Below, one piece after another: positions 52,605 to 61,796 of a stretch of DNA of 64,000 nucleotides. The notes under the pieces are model-generated. The model was not told the origin of the DNA, did no database searches, and worked only from the letters and a program-made list of their open reading frames with translations. The stretch comes from DASSBG01 sp964583865. Lineage in GTDB: Bacteria; Pseudomonadota; Gammaproteobacteria; Xanthomonadales; Rhodanobacteraceae. The stretch covers positions 1 through 64,000 of the forward strand of contig CAZOXZ010000001.1 in the NCBI GenBank assembly GCA_964583865.1, in the 5' to 3' direction. Numbering within the stretch: the first letter of the stretch is position 1; every line of letters begins with the position of its first letter. The position numbers were made by a program, and so were the translations under genes.

Positions 52605-53219
52605 ATGCTTGGAAAAATTGCCTCGGAGGCCCTGGGCCTCAGCGACATCGGCAAGGTCATCGGTCCAGAGGACTACGACAAGGTCGAGTCGGATGACTAC
52701 GTGATGCACGAGGACGGCGAGGAAATCTTCTTCCTCATCAAGTCGAAGAAGGACGAGTACTGCTTCACCAACAAGGCCCTGATCCACGTGGATGGCCAGA
52801 GTGCAGTCAGCAAGAAACGTTCCCTGCGGCGATACAGCTATGCCCGCAATGTCATCAGTGACGTGGCCATGGAGACCGCCGGCACGGTGGATCTCGATGT
52901 CGAAATCAAGTTCACCATCGGTGGTCAGGCCATGTCGGTGGATGTACACAAGAAGTTCATCGCGCCCATCAAGGATCTCTACAAGGCGCTGCTGGCCATC
53001 GCCGACAGCATGCATGAGAACGAGATCCTGATGCAGCACGCGCACACGAGCGTGGAGACGGCGGCAAACACGCTGGGCAAGGCGAGCCTCACCGACGAGT
53101 CTGTCGTCGATGCCTTCAAGGGCATCAACCAGTCCGCCTTTGTGTGGCTGGAGCATGCCCACCGCAAGTACCACCCGAAGGACTTCTCGGAAATCTTCAA
53201 GCGCTACATCAACAACTGA
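52605..53219 (+). CDS. PH-domain (YvbH-like) protein
   Basis: A 204-residue cytoplasmic protein starting MLGKIASEALGLSDIGKVI, with AGGAAG as ribosome site 5 bases before the ATG. About residues 30-130 fit the bacterial PH domain (EEIFFLIKSKKDEYCFTNKALI; KRSLRRYSYARN), and the C-terminus matches the YvbH-like oligomerisation helices (AFVWLEHAHRKYHPKDFSEIF). Function is unknown. It stands alone upstream of a repeat cluster. Confidence 0.75.
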   Translation: MLGKIASEALGLSDIGKVIGPEDYDKVESDDYVMHEDGEEIFFLIKSKKDEYCFTNKALIHVDGQSAVSKKRSLRRYSYARNVISDVAMETAGTVDLDVEIKFTIGGQAMSVDVHKKFIAPIKDLYKALLAIADSMHENEILMQHAHTSVETAANTLGKASLTDESVVDAFKGINQSAFVWLEHAHRKYHPKDFSEIFKRYINN

Positions 53220-53280
53220 GAGCTTGTGGGTTTTGCCGGTCGCAAGATCATTTCAAGGTGCGTACACAACCCCGAGTCCT

Positions 53281-53389
53281 GTCATTCTGCGCGGAGGGCA
53301 CAGCCCGTAGTCGCAGAATCTGCCCACCGGAAAGTCGTGATGGCGATCCTGCGATTCTCCTCGCTGCGCTCGCTCCACGCAGGATGACG
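53281..53389. repeat. Dispersed repeat copy C3
   Basis: GTCATTCTGCGCGGAGGGCA to CTCCACGCAGGATGACGG. It stands in direct tandem with C4, 31 bp apart; the two match over about 90% of their length. The terminal parts are inverted repeats of each other. No gene lies in 53220-53683. Confidence 0.85.
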
Positions 53390-53420
53390 GTTTTCAGTCG
53401 ACGAGGAGTAGCCCACCTCT

Positions 53421-53530
53421 GTCATTCTGCGCGGAGGGCGCAGCCCGTAGTCGCAGAATCCAGCCACCGGGAAGGCGTAGTGGAGATCCTGCGATTCTGC
53501 TCGCTGCGCTCGCTCCACGCAGGATGACGG
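53421..53530. repeat. Dispersed repeat copy C4
   Basis: Same element as C3, in the same direction: GTCATTCTGCGCGGAGGGCG to CTCCACGCAGGATGACGG. The internal CAGCCCGTAGTCGCAGAATC and GATCCTGCGATTCT segments also pair, so the element can fold into a long hairpin with nested arms. Confidence 0.85.
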
Positions 53531-53555
53531 CTGGATTTCGCTCGAGCGGGGACGG

Positions 53556-53619
53556 GCATGTACCGGCCCCGCGACTGGAAAAATCCCCAGGACGGGGATT
53601 TTTTCACAGACTCTGACAC
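53556..53619. repeat. Dispersed hairpin repeat copy D2
   Basis: GGCATGTACCGGCCCCGCGA, then AAAAATCCCC AGGAC GGGGATTTTTT, then CACAGACTCTGAC. The stem is 10 bp with a T run on either strand, so it can end transcription both ways. It matches D1 (45065-45128), which likewise follows a C element. C and D therefore appear to move or spread together. Confidence 0.8.
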
Positions 53620-53683
53620 CGGTCAGTGCCGCCCAGGCTGCGGGGCGGCTATGCTTGGCAGCCCAATTCAGTCGAGTACCGAG

Positions 53684-54175
53684 ATGAAAGCCATTACCAG
53701 TTTCTGCCTTGCGGCCCTGCTGGCCGCACCAGCCGCCATGGCCGCCGACGCCGTCGTGCTGACCCCGGACGACATCCAGTTCACTGGCGCCCGTGCAATG
53801 ATCGACGCCAACCCGGTGCTGCACGTCAAGACCATGCGCATGCGGATCGAGCCCAACAAGACCATGCCGCCACACGGTCCGGGCCAGGGCTACTTCATTG
53901 CCACCGTGATCAGCGGCACCTTGCAACTCGGCATCGGCGATACATTCGACGAAGCGGCGTTGAAGACCCTGCCGCCCGGCAGCGTGTTCACGCACGCACC
54001 GTCGCAAAAGCATTTCGTGCGTACCGGCGACGAGCCGGTGGTGCTGCAAGTGACCATGATCCAGCCCGAGGGCGCCAAGCATCATCACCAACACGGTGCG
54101 GCCCACGAGCACGGTGCAAAGCACGAGCACGGGCACCACGAGCACGGCGAGCACAAGGCCAAGGCCGAATCCTGA
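53684..54175 (+). CDS. Secreted cupin-domain protein with His-rich tail
   Basis: A 163-residue protein: MKAITSFCLAALLAAPAAMA is a signal peptide, followed by a small cupin barrel (MPPHGPGQGYFIATVISGTL; LPPGSVFTHAPSQKHFVRT) and a C-terminal tail with about 14 His in 35 residues (HHHQHGAAHEHGAKHEHG). The tail should bind nickel, zinc or copper in the periplasm. The barrel's metal ligands are partly conserved. Enzymatic activity is unknown. The ATG at 53684 follows ACCGAG, a weak ribosome site. Confidence 0.82.
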   Translation: MKAITSFCLAALLAAPAAMAADAVVLTPDDIQFTGARAMIDANPVLHVKTMRMRIEPNKTMPPHGPGQGYFIATVISGTLQLGIGDTFDEAALKTLPPGSVFTHAPSQKHFVRTGDEPVVLQVTMIQPEGAKHHHQHGAAHEHGAKHEHGHHEHGEHKAKAES

Positions 54176-54200
54176 CGCGGACCTGGTCGACGTCCAAATC

Positions 54201-54232
54201 AAAAGGCCCATGCCTGCGGCATGGGCCTTTTT
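54201..54232. terminator. Bidirectional intrinsic terminator
   Basis: AAAAGGCCCATGCC TGC GGCATGGGCCTTTTT is an 11-bp GC-rich stem with a short loop, an A run before it and a T run after it. It stands between the convergent cupin and oligopeptidase genes and can serve both. Confidence 0.9.
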
Positions 54233-54255
54233 GCATCAGGGTTTGGCCAAAGCTG

Positions 54256-56295
54256 TCAGGCCGGCACCGGGTCCGGGGTCAGGCCATAGCTGGCCAGCAA
54301 GGCCTCGGCTTGCGGCTCGCGCCCGCGAAAAGCGACGAAGCTCTGCATGGCCGGACGGCTGGCACCAACGGCCAGCACCTCGTTGCGGAAGCGCGACCCG
54401 GTGGCCGGGTCGATGACGCCGTGCGCCTCGAAGGCCGAGAACACATCCGCCGACAGCAGCTCGGCCCACAAATAGCTGTAGTACCCGGCCGCATAGCCGC
54501 CGGCGAAAATATGGCCGAAGGCATGCGGAAAGCGCTGCCAGGCGGGCGGGCGGATCACGGCTACCTCGTCGCGCACGCGTTCCAGCACGGCCATGGCCGT
54601 TTCGGGCGATGCCGGGTCATATTCCACGTGCAGACGAAAATCGAACAGGCCGTATTCCAGCTGGCGCAACAGGAACATGCCGGCCTGGAAGTGGCGCGCA
54701 GCCAGCATCTTCGCGAACAGGGCGTCGGGCAGTTTTTCGCCGCTTTGCCAGTGGCCTGACAAAAGATCCAGCGCATCGCGGTTCCAGCCGAAGTTCTCCA
54801 TGAACTGGCTGGGCATTTCCACGGCATCCCATTCGACATTGTTGATACCGGCGATGCCGGGCAAATCGACCTCGGTGAGCATGTGGTGCAGGCAGTGACC
54901 GAACTCATGCAGCAGGGTCAGCACGTCGTCGTGACTCAACAGGCTGGGATGGGCCTCGCCGGCCGGGGCGAAGTTGCAGGTCAGGAAGGCCACCGGCAAC
55001 TGCGTCGCGCCGCCGGCCTGGAAGCGATCGCGGCAGGCGTCCATCCAGGCGCCGCCACGCTTGCCGCTGCGTGCCACAAGATCGAGATACAGCCCGGCGA
55101 TGACGTGGCCCGAGCCGTCCAGCACATCCCAGTACTCGGCATCGGCATGCCAGGTGCTGACATCCGTGCGCGGCTGCAACTTGATGCCATACAGCTGCTC
55201 GGCCAACGCGAACACACCGGCGCGCGCCGTGGGCAGCGGAAAGTACGGTTTCAATTCCTCCTCGGAAAGCTGGAAGCGTTGCTGGCGCAGCTTTTCCGAG
55301 GCCCAGCCGATGTCCCAGGCCTCGAGCTCCTCCAGGCCCAGTTCGCGGGCCGCAAAGGCGCGCAACCCGGCCAGTTCCTCGTCGGCCACCGGCCTGGCGC
55401 GTGTAGCCAGGTCGCGCTCGAAATCGAGCACGCGGTCGGTAGTGCCGGCCATCTTCACGCTCACCGACTCGGCCGCGGCATTGGCAAAGCCCAGCAACTG
55501 CGCCGCCTCATGGCGCAGGGCCATGATCTCGGCAATACGCGCACTGTTGTCAAAGCGGCCGGCATCCGGCCCCTGGTCCGAGGCCCGCGTAGCGAAGGCA
55601 CGGTACACGCGCTCGCGCAAGCCGCGGTCGTCGGCATACGTGAGGACAGCCTGCACCGCCGGCTGGTGCAGGGTGACGAGCCAGCCGTCCAGATCCTTGT
55701 CCCGGGCATAGGCAGAAAGAATGTCCCGGGCCGAATCGGGCAGGCCCGCCAGTGCTGCCTCATCGGTAATGTGATGTTGCCAGGCTTCGGTGGCATCCAG
55801 CACGGCGTTGGAAAATTCGGTTCCCAACTGCGAAAGTCGGTTGCTGATCTCGCGGAAACGCGAGCGCTGCGGTTCGATCAACGCCACGCCGGCAAGCTCG
55901 AAATCACGCAGGGCATGGCTCACCAGCGCTGCCTGCTCGGTGGTCACGTCGGGTTGTCCCGCCACCGCCTGCACGGCTTCGTACAGAGCCCGGTTCTGGC
56001 CCAAACGCGCGGCAAAATCGCTGACCAGGGCCTCGGCCTCGGCGTGGGCCTGGCGGAGTTCCGGTGTGTTGGCCACCGAATGCAAGTGGCTGATGGGCGA
56101 CCACAAGCGGGCCAGGTCCTGATCCAGCCGTTCCCAGGCCAGCATGACACTGTCGAAGTCACGAACATCCTCCTTGCAAATCGCCTCGATACCGGCTTCG
56201 CAACGCGCGATGGCCTGTTTGGTCGCAGGCACGACATCAGCCGCTGAGAAGGCGGCAAAATCGGGCAGGTTCAGGTCAGGTATGGCTGGGTTCAT
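54256..56295 (-). CDS. prlC: Oligopeptidase A
   Basis: A cytoplasmic M3 zinc metallopeptidase that degrades signal peptides and short peptides. It has 679 residues (680 in E. coli). LLHEFGHCLHHML carries HExxH near residue 465, with the third ligand Glu in NNVEWDAVEMPSQFMENF. QRFPHAFGHIFAGGYAAGYYSYLWAE is the family's substrate-binding block. MNPAIPDL at 56295 fits the N-terminus; an in-frame ATG at 56307 is possible. It is divergent from the patatin gene, 95 bp between starts. Confidence 0.94.
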   Translation of the reverse strand: MNPAIPDLNLPDFAAFSAADVVPATKQAIARCEAGIEAICKEDVRDFDSVMLAWERLDQDLARLWSPISHLHSVANTPELRQAHAEAEALVSDFAARLGQNRALYEAVQAVAGQPDVTTEQAALVSHALRDFELAGVALIEPQRSRFREISNRLSQLGTEFSNAVLDATEAWQHHITDEAALAGLPDSARDILSAYARDKDLDGWLVTLHQPAVQAVLTYADDRGLRERVYRAFATRASDQGPDAGRFDNSARIAEIMALRHEAAQLLGFANAAAESVSVKMAGTTDRVLDFERDLATRARPVADEELAGLRAFAARELGLEELEAWDIGWASEKLRQQRFQLSEEELKPYFPLPTARAGVFALAEQLYGIKLQPRTDVSTWHADAEYWDVLDGSGHVIAGLYLDLVARSGKRGGAWMDACRDRFQAGGATQLPVAFLTCNFAPAGEAHPSLLSHDDVLTLLHEFGHCLHHMLTEVDLPGIAGINNVEWDAVEMPSQFMENFGWNRDALDLLSGHWQSGEKLPDALFAKMLAARHFQAGMFLLRQLEYGLFDFRLHVEYDPASPETAMAVLERVRDEVAVIRPPAWQRFPHAFGHIFAGGYAAGYYSYLWAELLSADVFSAFEAHGVIDPATGSRFRNEVLAVGASRPAMQSFVAFRGREPQAEALLASYGLTPDPVPA

Positions 56296-56390
56296 GGCAA
56301 TGGCCATTGCATGCGAATGAATCCCTGTACATGGCGCCGATGACAGGCAATTGCAAGGCAACCGACGGCCACGGGGAGTACGATGGATGC

Positions 56391-58127
56391 ATGCCGCGCA
56401 CCATCAATGACAACCTGCCCCTGTTGCGCCACTCCAGCGTCTTCGCTCCCCTGCGCAAGGCCGTGCTGGAACGTATCAGTCGCCAGATGGAGACACGCAC
56501 GGTCGACGGTGGGCAGACGCTGTTTCGCGCCGGCGAAACGGCCGCCGGCCTGTACCTGCTGCGCTCGGGCAGCATCGGCCTGTTCCGGCCGCCCCAGGCC
56601 GGTGGCGAGGAACACCTTGCAGGCATCGTCGGCAACGGCGAGACCCTCGGCGTGACCAGCCTGTTGCTGGACCAGCCGTACAACATCAACGCCCGCGCGC
56701 TGCGTGATTCGGAGTTGCTGTTCCTGTCACGCAAGGCCTGGGACCGGCTCATCCATCGCCACCCGCGGGTCATGCTGGGTTCGGCCCGGGCTGCCCTGCA
56801 ACGACTGCTGGATCGCGATGCCGACGAACCTCGCATCCAGCCCCGAACCTTTGCCATCCTGCCTTTCGATGCCTCGGTCAACGTCCGCGCGCTGGCCGAA
56901 GCGCTGCGCCTGGCGCTGCAACCCTTCGGCCAGTGCCTGCTGGTCGATGCCGCGCTCGGCAAGGACCGCGAACCCGGTTGGTTTGCCGAACAGGAAGAAC
57001 GCGCGCATTTCGTGCTGTACCTCGACGAGGGCCGCGACGAGGCCTGGCGCGACCTGTGCCGGCGCCAGGCCGATGCCCTGCTGCCCGCGGTGCAGGCCGG
57101 GCGGCGACCCGGACCGTGGCTGGATGCCGCGCACATGGACGAGCACGCCGACCTCGCCAGGCCCCGCCATCTTTTGCTGCTGCATTCGGGTGCCGACATC
57201 GTTGCCGGCGCCGCGGCACGCTGGGGCGAAGTCTTTGAAGGCATCGCCCAGGTGCACCACATCCGCCATCTGAGTCGCGGCGACATCGAGCGCGTGGCAC
57301 GCTTGTTGGCACGGCGTTCGGCCGGGCTGGTGCTGTCCGGCGGCGGTGCCCGTGCCTTTGCTGCCATCGGCCTGATCCGCGCGTTGCGCGAATGCGGCTT
57401 CCACGTCGACCGCGTCGGCGGCACCAGCATGGGAGCCATCGTCGCTGCCGGCGTGGCGCGCGAGTGGGACAACGACGCCATGCGCGCCCACTTCCACGAT
57501 GCCTTCGTCAAACACAAGCCGCTGTCCGACTGGACCTTCCCGCTGGTGGCGCTGTTGCGCGGCGAACGCGCCTCACGCCTTTTCATGCAGCACTTTGGCA
57601 AGGGCGACATCAGTGACCTGGCCCTGCCGTTCTTTTGCGTGTCGGCTGACCTGACCAGCGGCATGGCCCGCATCCATCGTGATGGCCCCTTGTGGCGTGC
57701 CCTGCGCGCGGCCAGTTCCATCCCCGGCCTGCTGCCACCGGTGCTGCACGACGGCCACGTGCTGGTCGATGGCGGCATCATCAACGACCTGCCGGTAGAT
57801 GTGATGTACGACCACGGCGTGTCCCGCATCCTGGCCTGCGACATCCGTGCTGAAGGCGTGCTCACCAGCCCGCTCGAGCAGGCCTGGTCGCCGGGCCTGT
57901 GGCAGCAATGGCGCCAACGCCACAAACAACCCGGTATCGGCTCGCTGCTGCTGCGCTCGGGCATGGTCAACGCCGAAACCGGCGCCACCGCCCGGCGACG
58001 CCTTGCGACCTGGTTGTTCGCGCCGCCCATGGAAGACATCGGCCTGCTGGACTTCGATGCCTTCGACCGTGCCGTCGAACTGGGCTACCGTTACGGCATG
58101 CAACTGCTTCCGGAACTGACCACATGA
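56391..58127 (+). CDS. cNMP-binding patatin-like phospholipase (NTE family)
   Basis: A 578-residue protein. Residues about 12-125 form a cyclic-nucleotide-binding domain (LFRAGETAAGLYLLRSGSIG). A middle Rossmann-like region follows (FAILPFDASVNVRALAEAL). The patatin domain starts near 315 with LVLSGGGARAFAAIG (oxyanion loop), GTSMGAIV (nucleophile Ser) and DGGIINDLP (catalytic Asp). It resembles bacterial neuropathy-target-esterase homologues, which hydrolyse lysophospholipids. GGGGAG lies 12 bases before the ATG at 56391. The stop overlaps the next ATG by 4 bp. Confidence 0.88.
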   Translation: MPRTINDNLPLLRHSSVFAPLRKAVLERISRQMETRTVDGGQTLFRAGETAAGLYLLRSGSIGLFRPPQAGGEEHLAGIVGNGETLGVTSLLLDQPYNINARALRDSELLFLSRKAWDRLIHRHPRVMLGSARAALQRLLDRDADEPRIQPRTFAILPFDASVNVRALAEALRLALQPFGQCLLVDAALGKDREPGWFAEQEERAHFVLYLDEGRDEAWRDLCRRQADALLPAVQAGRRPGPWLDAAHMDEHADLARPRHLLLLHSGADIVAGAAARWGEVFEGIAQVHHIRHLSRGDIERVARLLARRSAGLVLSGGGARAFAAIGLIRALRECGFHVDRVGGTSMGAIVAAGVAREWDNDAMRAHFHDAFVKHKPLSDWTFPLVALLRGERASRLFMQHFGKGDISDLALPFFCVSADLTSGMARIHRDGPLWRALRAASSIPGLLPPVLHDGHVLVDGGIINDLPVDVMYDHGVSRILACDIRAEGVLTSPLEQAWSPGLWQQWRQRHKQPGIGSLLLRSGMVNAETGATARRRLATWLFAPPMEDIGLLDFDAFDRAVELGYRYGMQLLPELTT

Positions 58128-58696
58128 GCGACATCCCCGCACCCGGCTTGCGTCCGTATGCCGGCGAATTGCCACAGCTGGCTCAGAGCGTCTACGTCGA
58201 TCCGGCCGCCACAGTCATCGGTCGCGTGTATCTGGACGACGATGTTTCCATCTGGCCCGGCGCCGTGCTGCGCGGCGATGTCGAGGCCATCCACGTCGGC
58301 GTCGGCAGCAACATCCAGGACGGCGCCATCGTGCATGTCACCCATGACGGCCCGTACACACCCGGCGGCCGCGCCTGCAACATCGGCGCCAACGTCACCG
58401 TCGGCCACGGCGCCATCATCCATGCCTGCGACATTGGCGATGCCTGCCTGATCGGCATGCGTGCGACCATCATGGACGATGCCGTCATCGCCCCACACTG
58501 CCTCATCGGCGCCGGCGCCCTCGTGACACCCGGCACGAAAACCGGCGAAGGCGAACTGTGGCTGGGCAGCCCCGCCAGACGCGTGCGCGCACTGACCGCC
58601 GAGCAGATCGAGCAACTGGAATACTCGGCCAAGCACTATGTTCGGCTGAAGAACCAATATCTCAACCGGACCGGTGCGGCGCAGCGCGCACCCTGA
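58124..58696 (+). CDS. Gamma-class carbonic anhydrase-like protein (YrdA family)
   Basis: A 190-residue left-handed beta-helix protein. SIWPGAVLRGDVEAIHVGVG, the His-bearing DGAIVHVTHDG and NVTVGHGAIIHACDIGDACLIGM carry the three zinc His of the gamma-carbonic anhydrase fold. PARRVRALTAEQIEQLEYSA precedes the C-terminal helix. YrdA homologues are not all active enzymes. It is translationally coupled to the patatin gene. Confidence 0.9.
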   Translation: MSDIPAPGLRPYAGELPQLAQSVYVDPAATVIGRVYLDDDVSIWPGAVLRGDVEAIHVGVGSNIQDGAIVHVTHDGPYTPGGRACNIGANVTVGHGAIIHACDIGDACLIGMRATIMDDAVIAPHCLIGAGALVTPGTKTGEGELWLGSPARRVRALTAEQIEQLEYSAKHYVRLKNQYLNRTGAAQRAP

Positions 58697-58775
58697 CGGC
58701 TCCCGGCCAGCGCTCAACGAGGCCGGCTCCGCTTGTCTTCATGTCGCGGTGCTGACGCTATCCCGTTGTCACTGG

Positions 58776-59732
58776 CTACGGACTGGCCGAACCGGGGGCC
58801 TGCCGCGTGGCATTGACCCATTGCATACTCGGAAAGGGTTCCGAACAATCCGGTGAATCGCGACAACGTGAGATCGCGTCGCGGACCAGATTGCTGAAGC
58901 CATGCACCGCCCCGGCCAGTCCCGATCTGTACCTTCGTTCCGCCGCGGATGGAGAAGCGTCGATGTACGCCTGTACGCGTTGCAGCGCACCGTGATCGCC
59001 GAGAAAATCCGCCCAGTACAGCAGGGGGATGATGACATCCGCTTCCTGACCCTCCGGGGCATTCCGTCCTCTGCCCCAAGCTTCGAGATAGCCCTCGAAT
59101 GGGCTGTTGACCTGATTCAACACCTCCAACGTCGAGCCGTAGAGCTGCGCCGCGTCGGATCTTCCGGCCTCCGCAGGCGACAAGCCCGTGTTCTCTTGCA
59201 TCGCGTCCCGGGCGCGGATGTGCAGAAAAAACGCCGCCTTGACGTTGCCATTCTCCATGAGAAGGCGGAGCTGATCGTTGCTCATCGCCTCGGCCGCCAG
59301 TACATCTTCCGGCATCGGGTAGCCATGTGCCGCCATCCACGCAATGGCTTCAGGGCTGCGGTCGTGATAGACGCCGAAAAAGGCCTTGTCAAAGTCGCGC
59401 AACGTCTCCTGCTGCGAGAGACTGAACTGGTTCATCCAGTCCTCGAAGCTGGCCGCGGTCTGCACCCGCGTCACACCGGCGATCTGGTAACGCTGTGGCA
59501 CGGGAGCCGTGCCGTCATCGGCAATATGCTGTGTGTCGTTCCCGCTGTGATCTCGGATGCGAGGCGATTCCGAAGAGGACCCGGATGCAACGGATACCGA
59601 AGCGGCGGCCGAAGGCTCGGCCACCGCTCCGTTGTCCGCGGGCTTTTGATCGGCCCGCCCCAGCCACCAGGTTGTACCGGCAGCCACCACGATCAACAAC
59701 ACCAGCAAGGCAGCAAGTTGTTTTCCAGTCAT
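58776..59732 (-). CDS. Membrane-anchored paralogue 3 of the PLA2 locus (putative immunity)
   Basis: A 318-residue protein of no family I recognise: a short N-terminus, one transmembrane helix (QLAALLVLLIVVAAGTTWWL), a Ser/Ala-rich linker and a periplasmic domain. The first about 165 residues match the two paralogues upstream (NDTQHIADDGTAPVP; RYQIAGVTRVQTAASFEDWM; YPMPEDVLAAEAMS; NGNVKAAFFL). The C-terminal half differs and has Cys pairs (SRCRDSPDC). It lies 83 bp after paralogue 2 and closes the operon. The immunity role is inferred only from the neighbours. Confidence 0.7.
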   Translation of the reverse strand: MTGKQLAALLVLLIVVAAGTTWWLGRADQKPADNGAVAEPSAAASVSVASGSSSESPRIRDHSGNDTQHIADDGTAPVPQRYQIAGVTRVQTAASFEDWMNQFSLSQQETLRDFDKAFFGVYHDRSPEAIAWMAAHGYPMPEDVLAAEAMSNDQLRLLMENGNVKAAFFLHIRARDAMQENTGLSPAEAGRSDAAQLYGSTLEVLNQVNSPFEGYLEAWGRGRNAPEGQEADVIIPLLYWADFLGDHGALQRVQAYIDASPSAAERRYRSGLAGAVHGFSNLVRDAISRCRDSPDCSEPFPSMQWVNATRQAPGSASP

Positions 59733-59815
59733 GGCTCACATCCATTCCGTGGCAGCGCAGGTTGCTCTGCAAGAGCCACGAACCCGTCAGCTTTCGTGAC
59801 CGGGTGAGTCAAACT

Positions 59816-60766
59816 CTAATCCGACGGGTAGTAATGCACTGTCGGATTATTCTGAGAACTCACACCAATCCTTCTTGGGCAAAACTCAGCGATGGCACGC
59901 GAATACAGCAGAGACATCGAGATGACACCGGCATATATCTTTTGTCTAGCATCAACACGTGATCGATCTGAGACGATAAATCTGTCGACGAGCCGACCGC
60001 TCCGAAAATCGCCCAAATGTTTTGCCCAGACCAGCGCTGCCAGTATCTTGGCGTCTCGGCTGTCTTGGCCAGTCATGAGACTGGCTTCCTGCGCCTCAAG
60101 AAAAGCCTTGTACGGGCTGTTCGCGGTCTTGAGCAAGTGCTTGACCCTGAGCAAATCCTTGAAATATTGAGGATTATTCTCATACACCGTGCTCTTGTTC
60201 AGCTTGCCATCAGACAGCGCCACCTTGGCATTGATTTCAGCAACGTTCCGGCTTTTGAGCAGGAAGGCGGCCTTGACATTGCCTTCCTTGACCAGATCAC
60301 GCAGTGTCTCGCTGCTCAACCCCTGCGCAGCCAGCACGTCCTCCGGCATGGGATAACCATTTTGGGCCATCCATGCGACCGTCTCCGGGTTGTGTACGCG
60401 GTACACGCCATGGTTGCGCTTGTTGAAGTCACGCAGGATAGCTTGATCCGCCTCGGAGAAATGTGCCATCCAGTCCTCGAAGCTAGCCGCGGTCTGCACC
60501 TGTGTCACGCCAGCGATCTGGTAACGCCGTGGCACGGGAGCCGTGCCGTCATCGGCAATATGCTGTGTGTCGTTCTCGCTGTGATCTCGCGTGCGCGGCG
60601 ATTCCGAGGCGGGTCCGGCTGCGACGGATGCCGAAGCGGCGGCCGACGTCTCGGCCACCGCCCCGTTGTCCGCGGGCTTTTGATCGGCCCGACCCAACCA
60701 CCAGGTTGCGCCGGCCACCACCACGATCACCAACACCAGCAAGGCAGCACGTTGTTTTGCGTTCAT
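59816..60766 (-). CDS. Membrane-anchored paralogue 2 of the PLA2 locus (putative immunity)
   Basis: A 316-residue protein starting MNAKQRAALLVLVIVVVAGA, with one N-terminal transmembrane helix and the bulk in the periplasm. Residues about 65-175 are nearly the same as paralogue 1 (NDTQHIADDGTAPVPRRYQI; FEDWMAHFSEADQAILRDFN; HNPETVAWMAQNGYPMPEDV). After about residue 180 the two diverge, apart from short shared spots (NSPYKAFLEA; LAALVWAKHLGD). AACGGAGGCGAG gives a strong ribosome site before the ATG. Function unknown; see the PLA2-like gene upstream. Confidence 0.7.
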   Translation of the reverse strand: MNAKQRAALLVLVIVVVAGATWWLGRADQKPADNGAVAETSAAASASVAAGPASESPRTRDHSENDTQHIADDGTAPVPRRYQIAGVTQVQTAASFEDWMAHFSEADQAILRDFNKRNHGVYRVHNPETVAWMAQNGYPMPEDVLAAQGLSSETLRDLVKEGNVKAAFLLKSRNVAEINAKVALSDGKLNKSTVYENNPQYFKDLLRVKHLLKTANSPYKAFLEAQEASLMTGQDSRDAKILAALVWAKHLGDFRSGRLVDRFIVSDRSRVDARQKIYAGVISMSLLYSRAIAEFCPRRIGVSSQNNPTVHYYPSD

Positions 60767-60848
60767 GGCTCGCCTCCGTTCACTTGTGTAACACAAGGTT
60801 CGCTAAAGCTGCAACACACGAACGGTTGCCTAGTGCCGATCACAAACC

Positions 60849-61796
60849 TCAGCGCCCGTATGGGGCTGGAGCAGTCGGATTGTGTGCTGACCGTACGGCG
60901 ATGGATGATCCGGTTTGCTCGCGGAAACTTTGCATGTAAAGCGCTGCCGTGGCGGTGGCTGTCTCCATGATCGTGAGTCTTCTTGCCATACGCTCCGGAT
61001 CAGAGTGCACAAAACGCTCGGCCAGACTGTAGGCGCGGAGGTCACCCAATGACGACGCCCATTTGAGAGCAGCCAGCACCTGTACATCCTCATAGTCCCG
61101 GTTACCTGTTAGTCTCGCCGAATCCGCTTCGAGAAACGCCTTGTACGGACTCTGCGCCTTGTTGATGACATGCTTGGTATACTGCATCCAGTCCTCCCTG
61201 TATTGTGGGTTTTTGCGCAAGATATAACCCATTTTTTCGTCGTTTTCTTCCATTTTCCTTTTGATCTCGGCAATATCACGGCTACGCAGCAGAAACGCCG
61301 CCTTGACATTGCCTTCCTTGACCAGGTCACGCAGTGTCTCACGGCTCAGCGCCTGCGCGGCCAGCACGTCTTCCGGCATGGGGTAGCCATGCTGGGCCAT
61401 CCACGCGACCGTTTCCGGGTTGTGCACGCGGTACACGCCATGGTTGCGCTTGTTGAAGTCACGCAGGATGGCCTGGTCCGCCTCGGAGAAATGTGCCATC
61501 CAGTCCTCGAAGCTGGCCGCGGTCTGCACCCGCGTCACCCCGGCAATCTGGTAACGCCGTGGCACGGGAGCCGTGCCGTCATCGGCAATATGCTGTGTGT
61601 CGTTCTCGCTGTGATCTCGCGTGCGCGGCGATTCCGAGGACGGCCCGCCTGCGACAGAACCCGAAGCGGTGGCCGAAGGCTCGGCCACCGCTCCGTTGTC
61701 CGCGGACTTTTGATCGGCCCGACCCAACCACCAGGTTGTGCCGGCAGCCACCACGATCACCAACACCAGCAAGGCGACAAAGCGTTTTGCGTTCAT
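60849..61796 (-). CDS. Membrane-anchored paralogue 1 of the PLA2 locus (putative immunity)
   Basis: A 315-residue protein starting MNAKRFVALLVLVIVVAAGT, with a single N-terminal transmembrane helix and a periplasmic domain. Its ATG overlaps the stop of the PLA2-like gene by 4 bp, so both are made from one message. It shares the conserved N-terminal block with paralogues 2 and 3; its own C-terminal half has KRKMEENDEKMGYILRKNPQ and ends HNPTAPAPYGR. Direct coupling to a toxin-like enzyme is the main argument for an immunity role. Confidence 0.72.
   Translation of the reverse strand: MNAKRFVALLVLVIVVAAGTTWWLGRADQKSADNGAVAEPSATASGSVAGGPSSESPRTRDHSENDTQHIADDGTAPVPRRYQIAGVTRVQTAASFEDWMAHFSEADQAILRDFNKRNHGVYRVHNPETVAWMAQHGYPMPEDVLAAQALSRETLRDLVKEGNVKAAFLLRSRDIAEIKRKMEENDEKMGYILRKNPQYREDWMQYTKHVINKAQSPYKAFLEADSARLTGNRDYEDVQVLAALKWASSLGDLRAYSLAERFVHSDPERMARRLTIMETATATAALYMQSFREQTGSSIAVRSAHNPTAPAPYGR

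Noticed and set aside
44850..53530. C repeats as insertion sequences
   Set aside because: They are about 110 bp with no transposase frame or target-site duplication that I could see; REP/MITE-like non-coding elements fit better.
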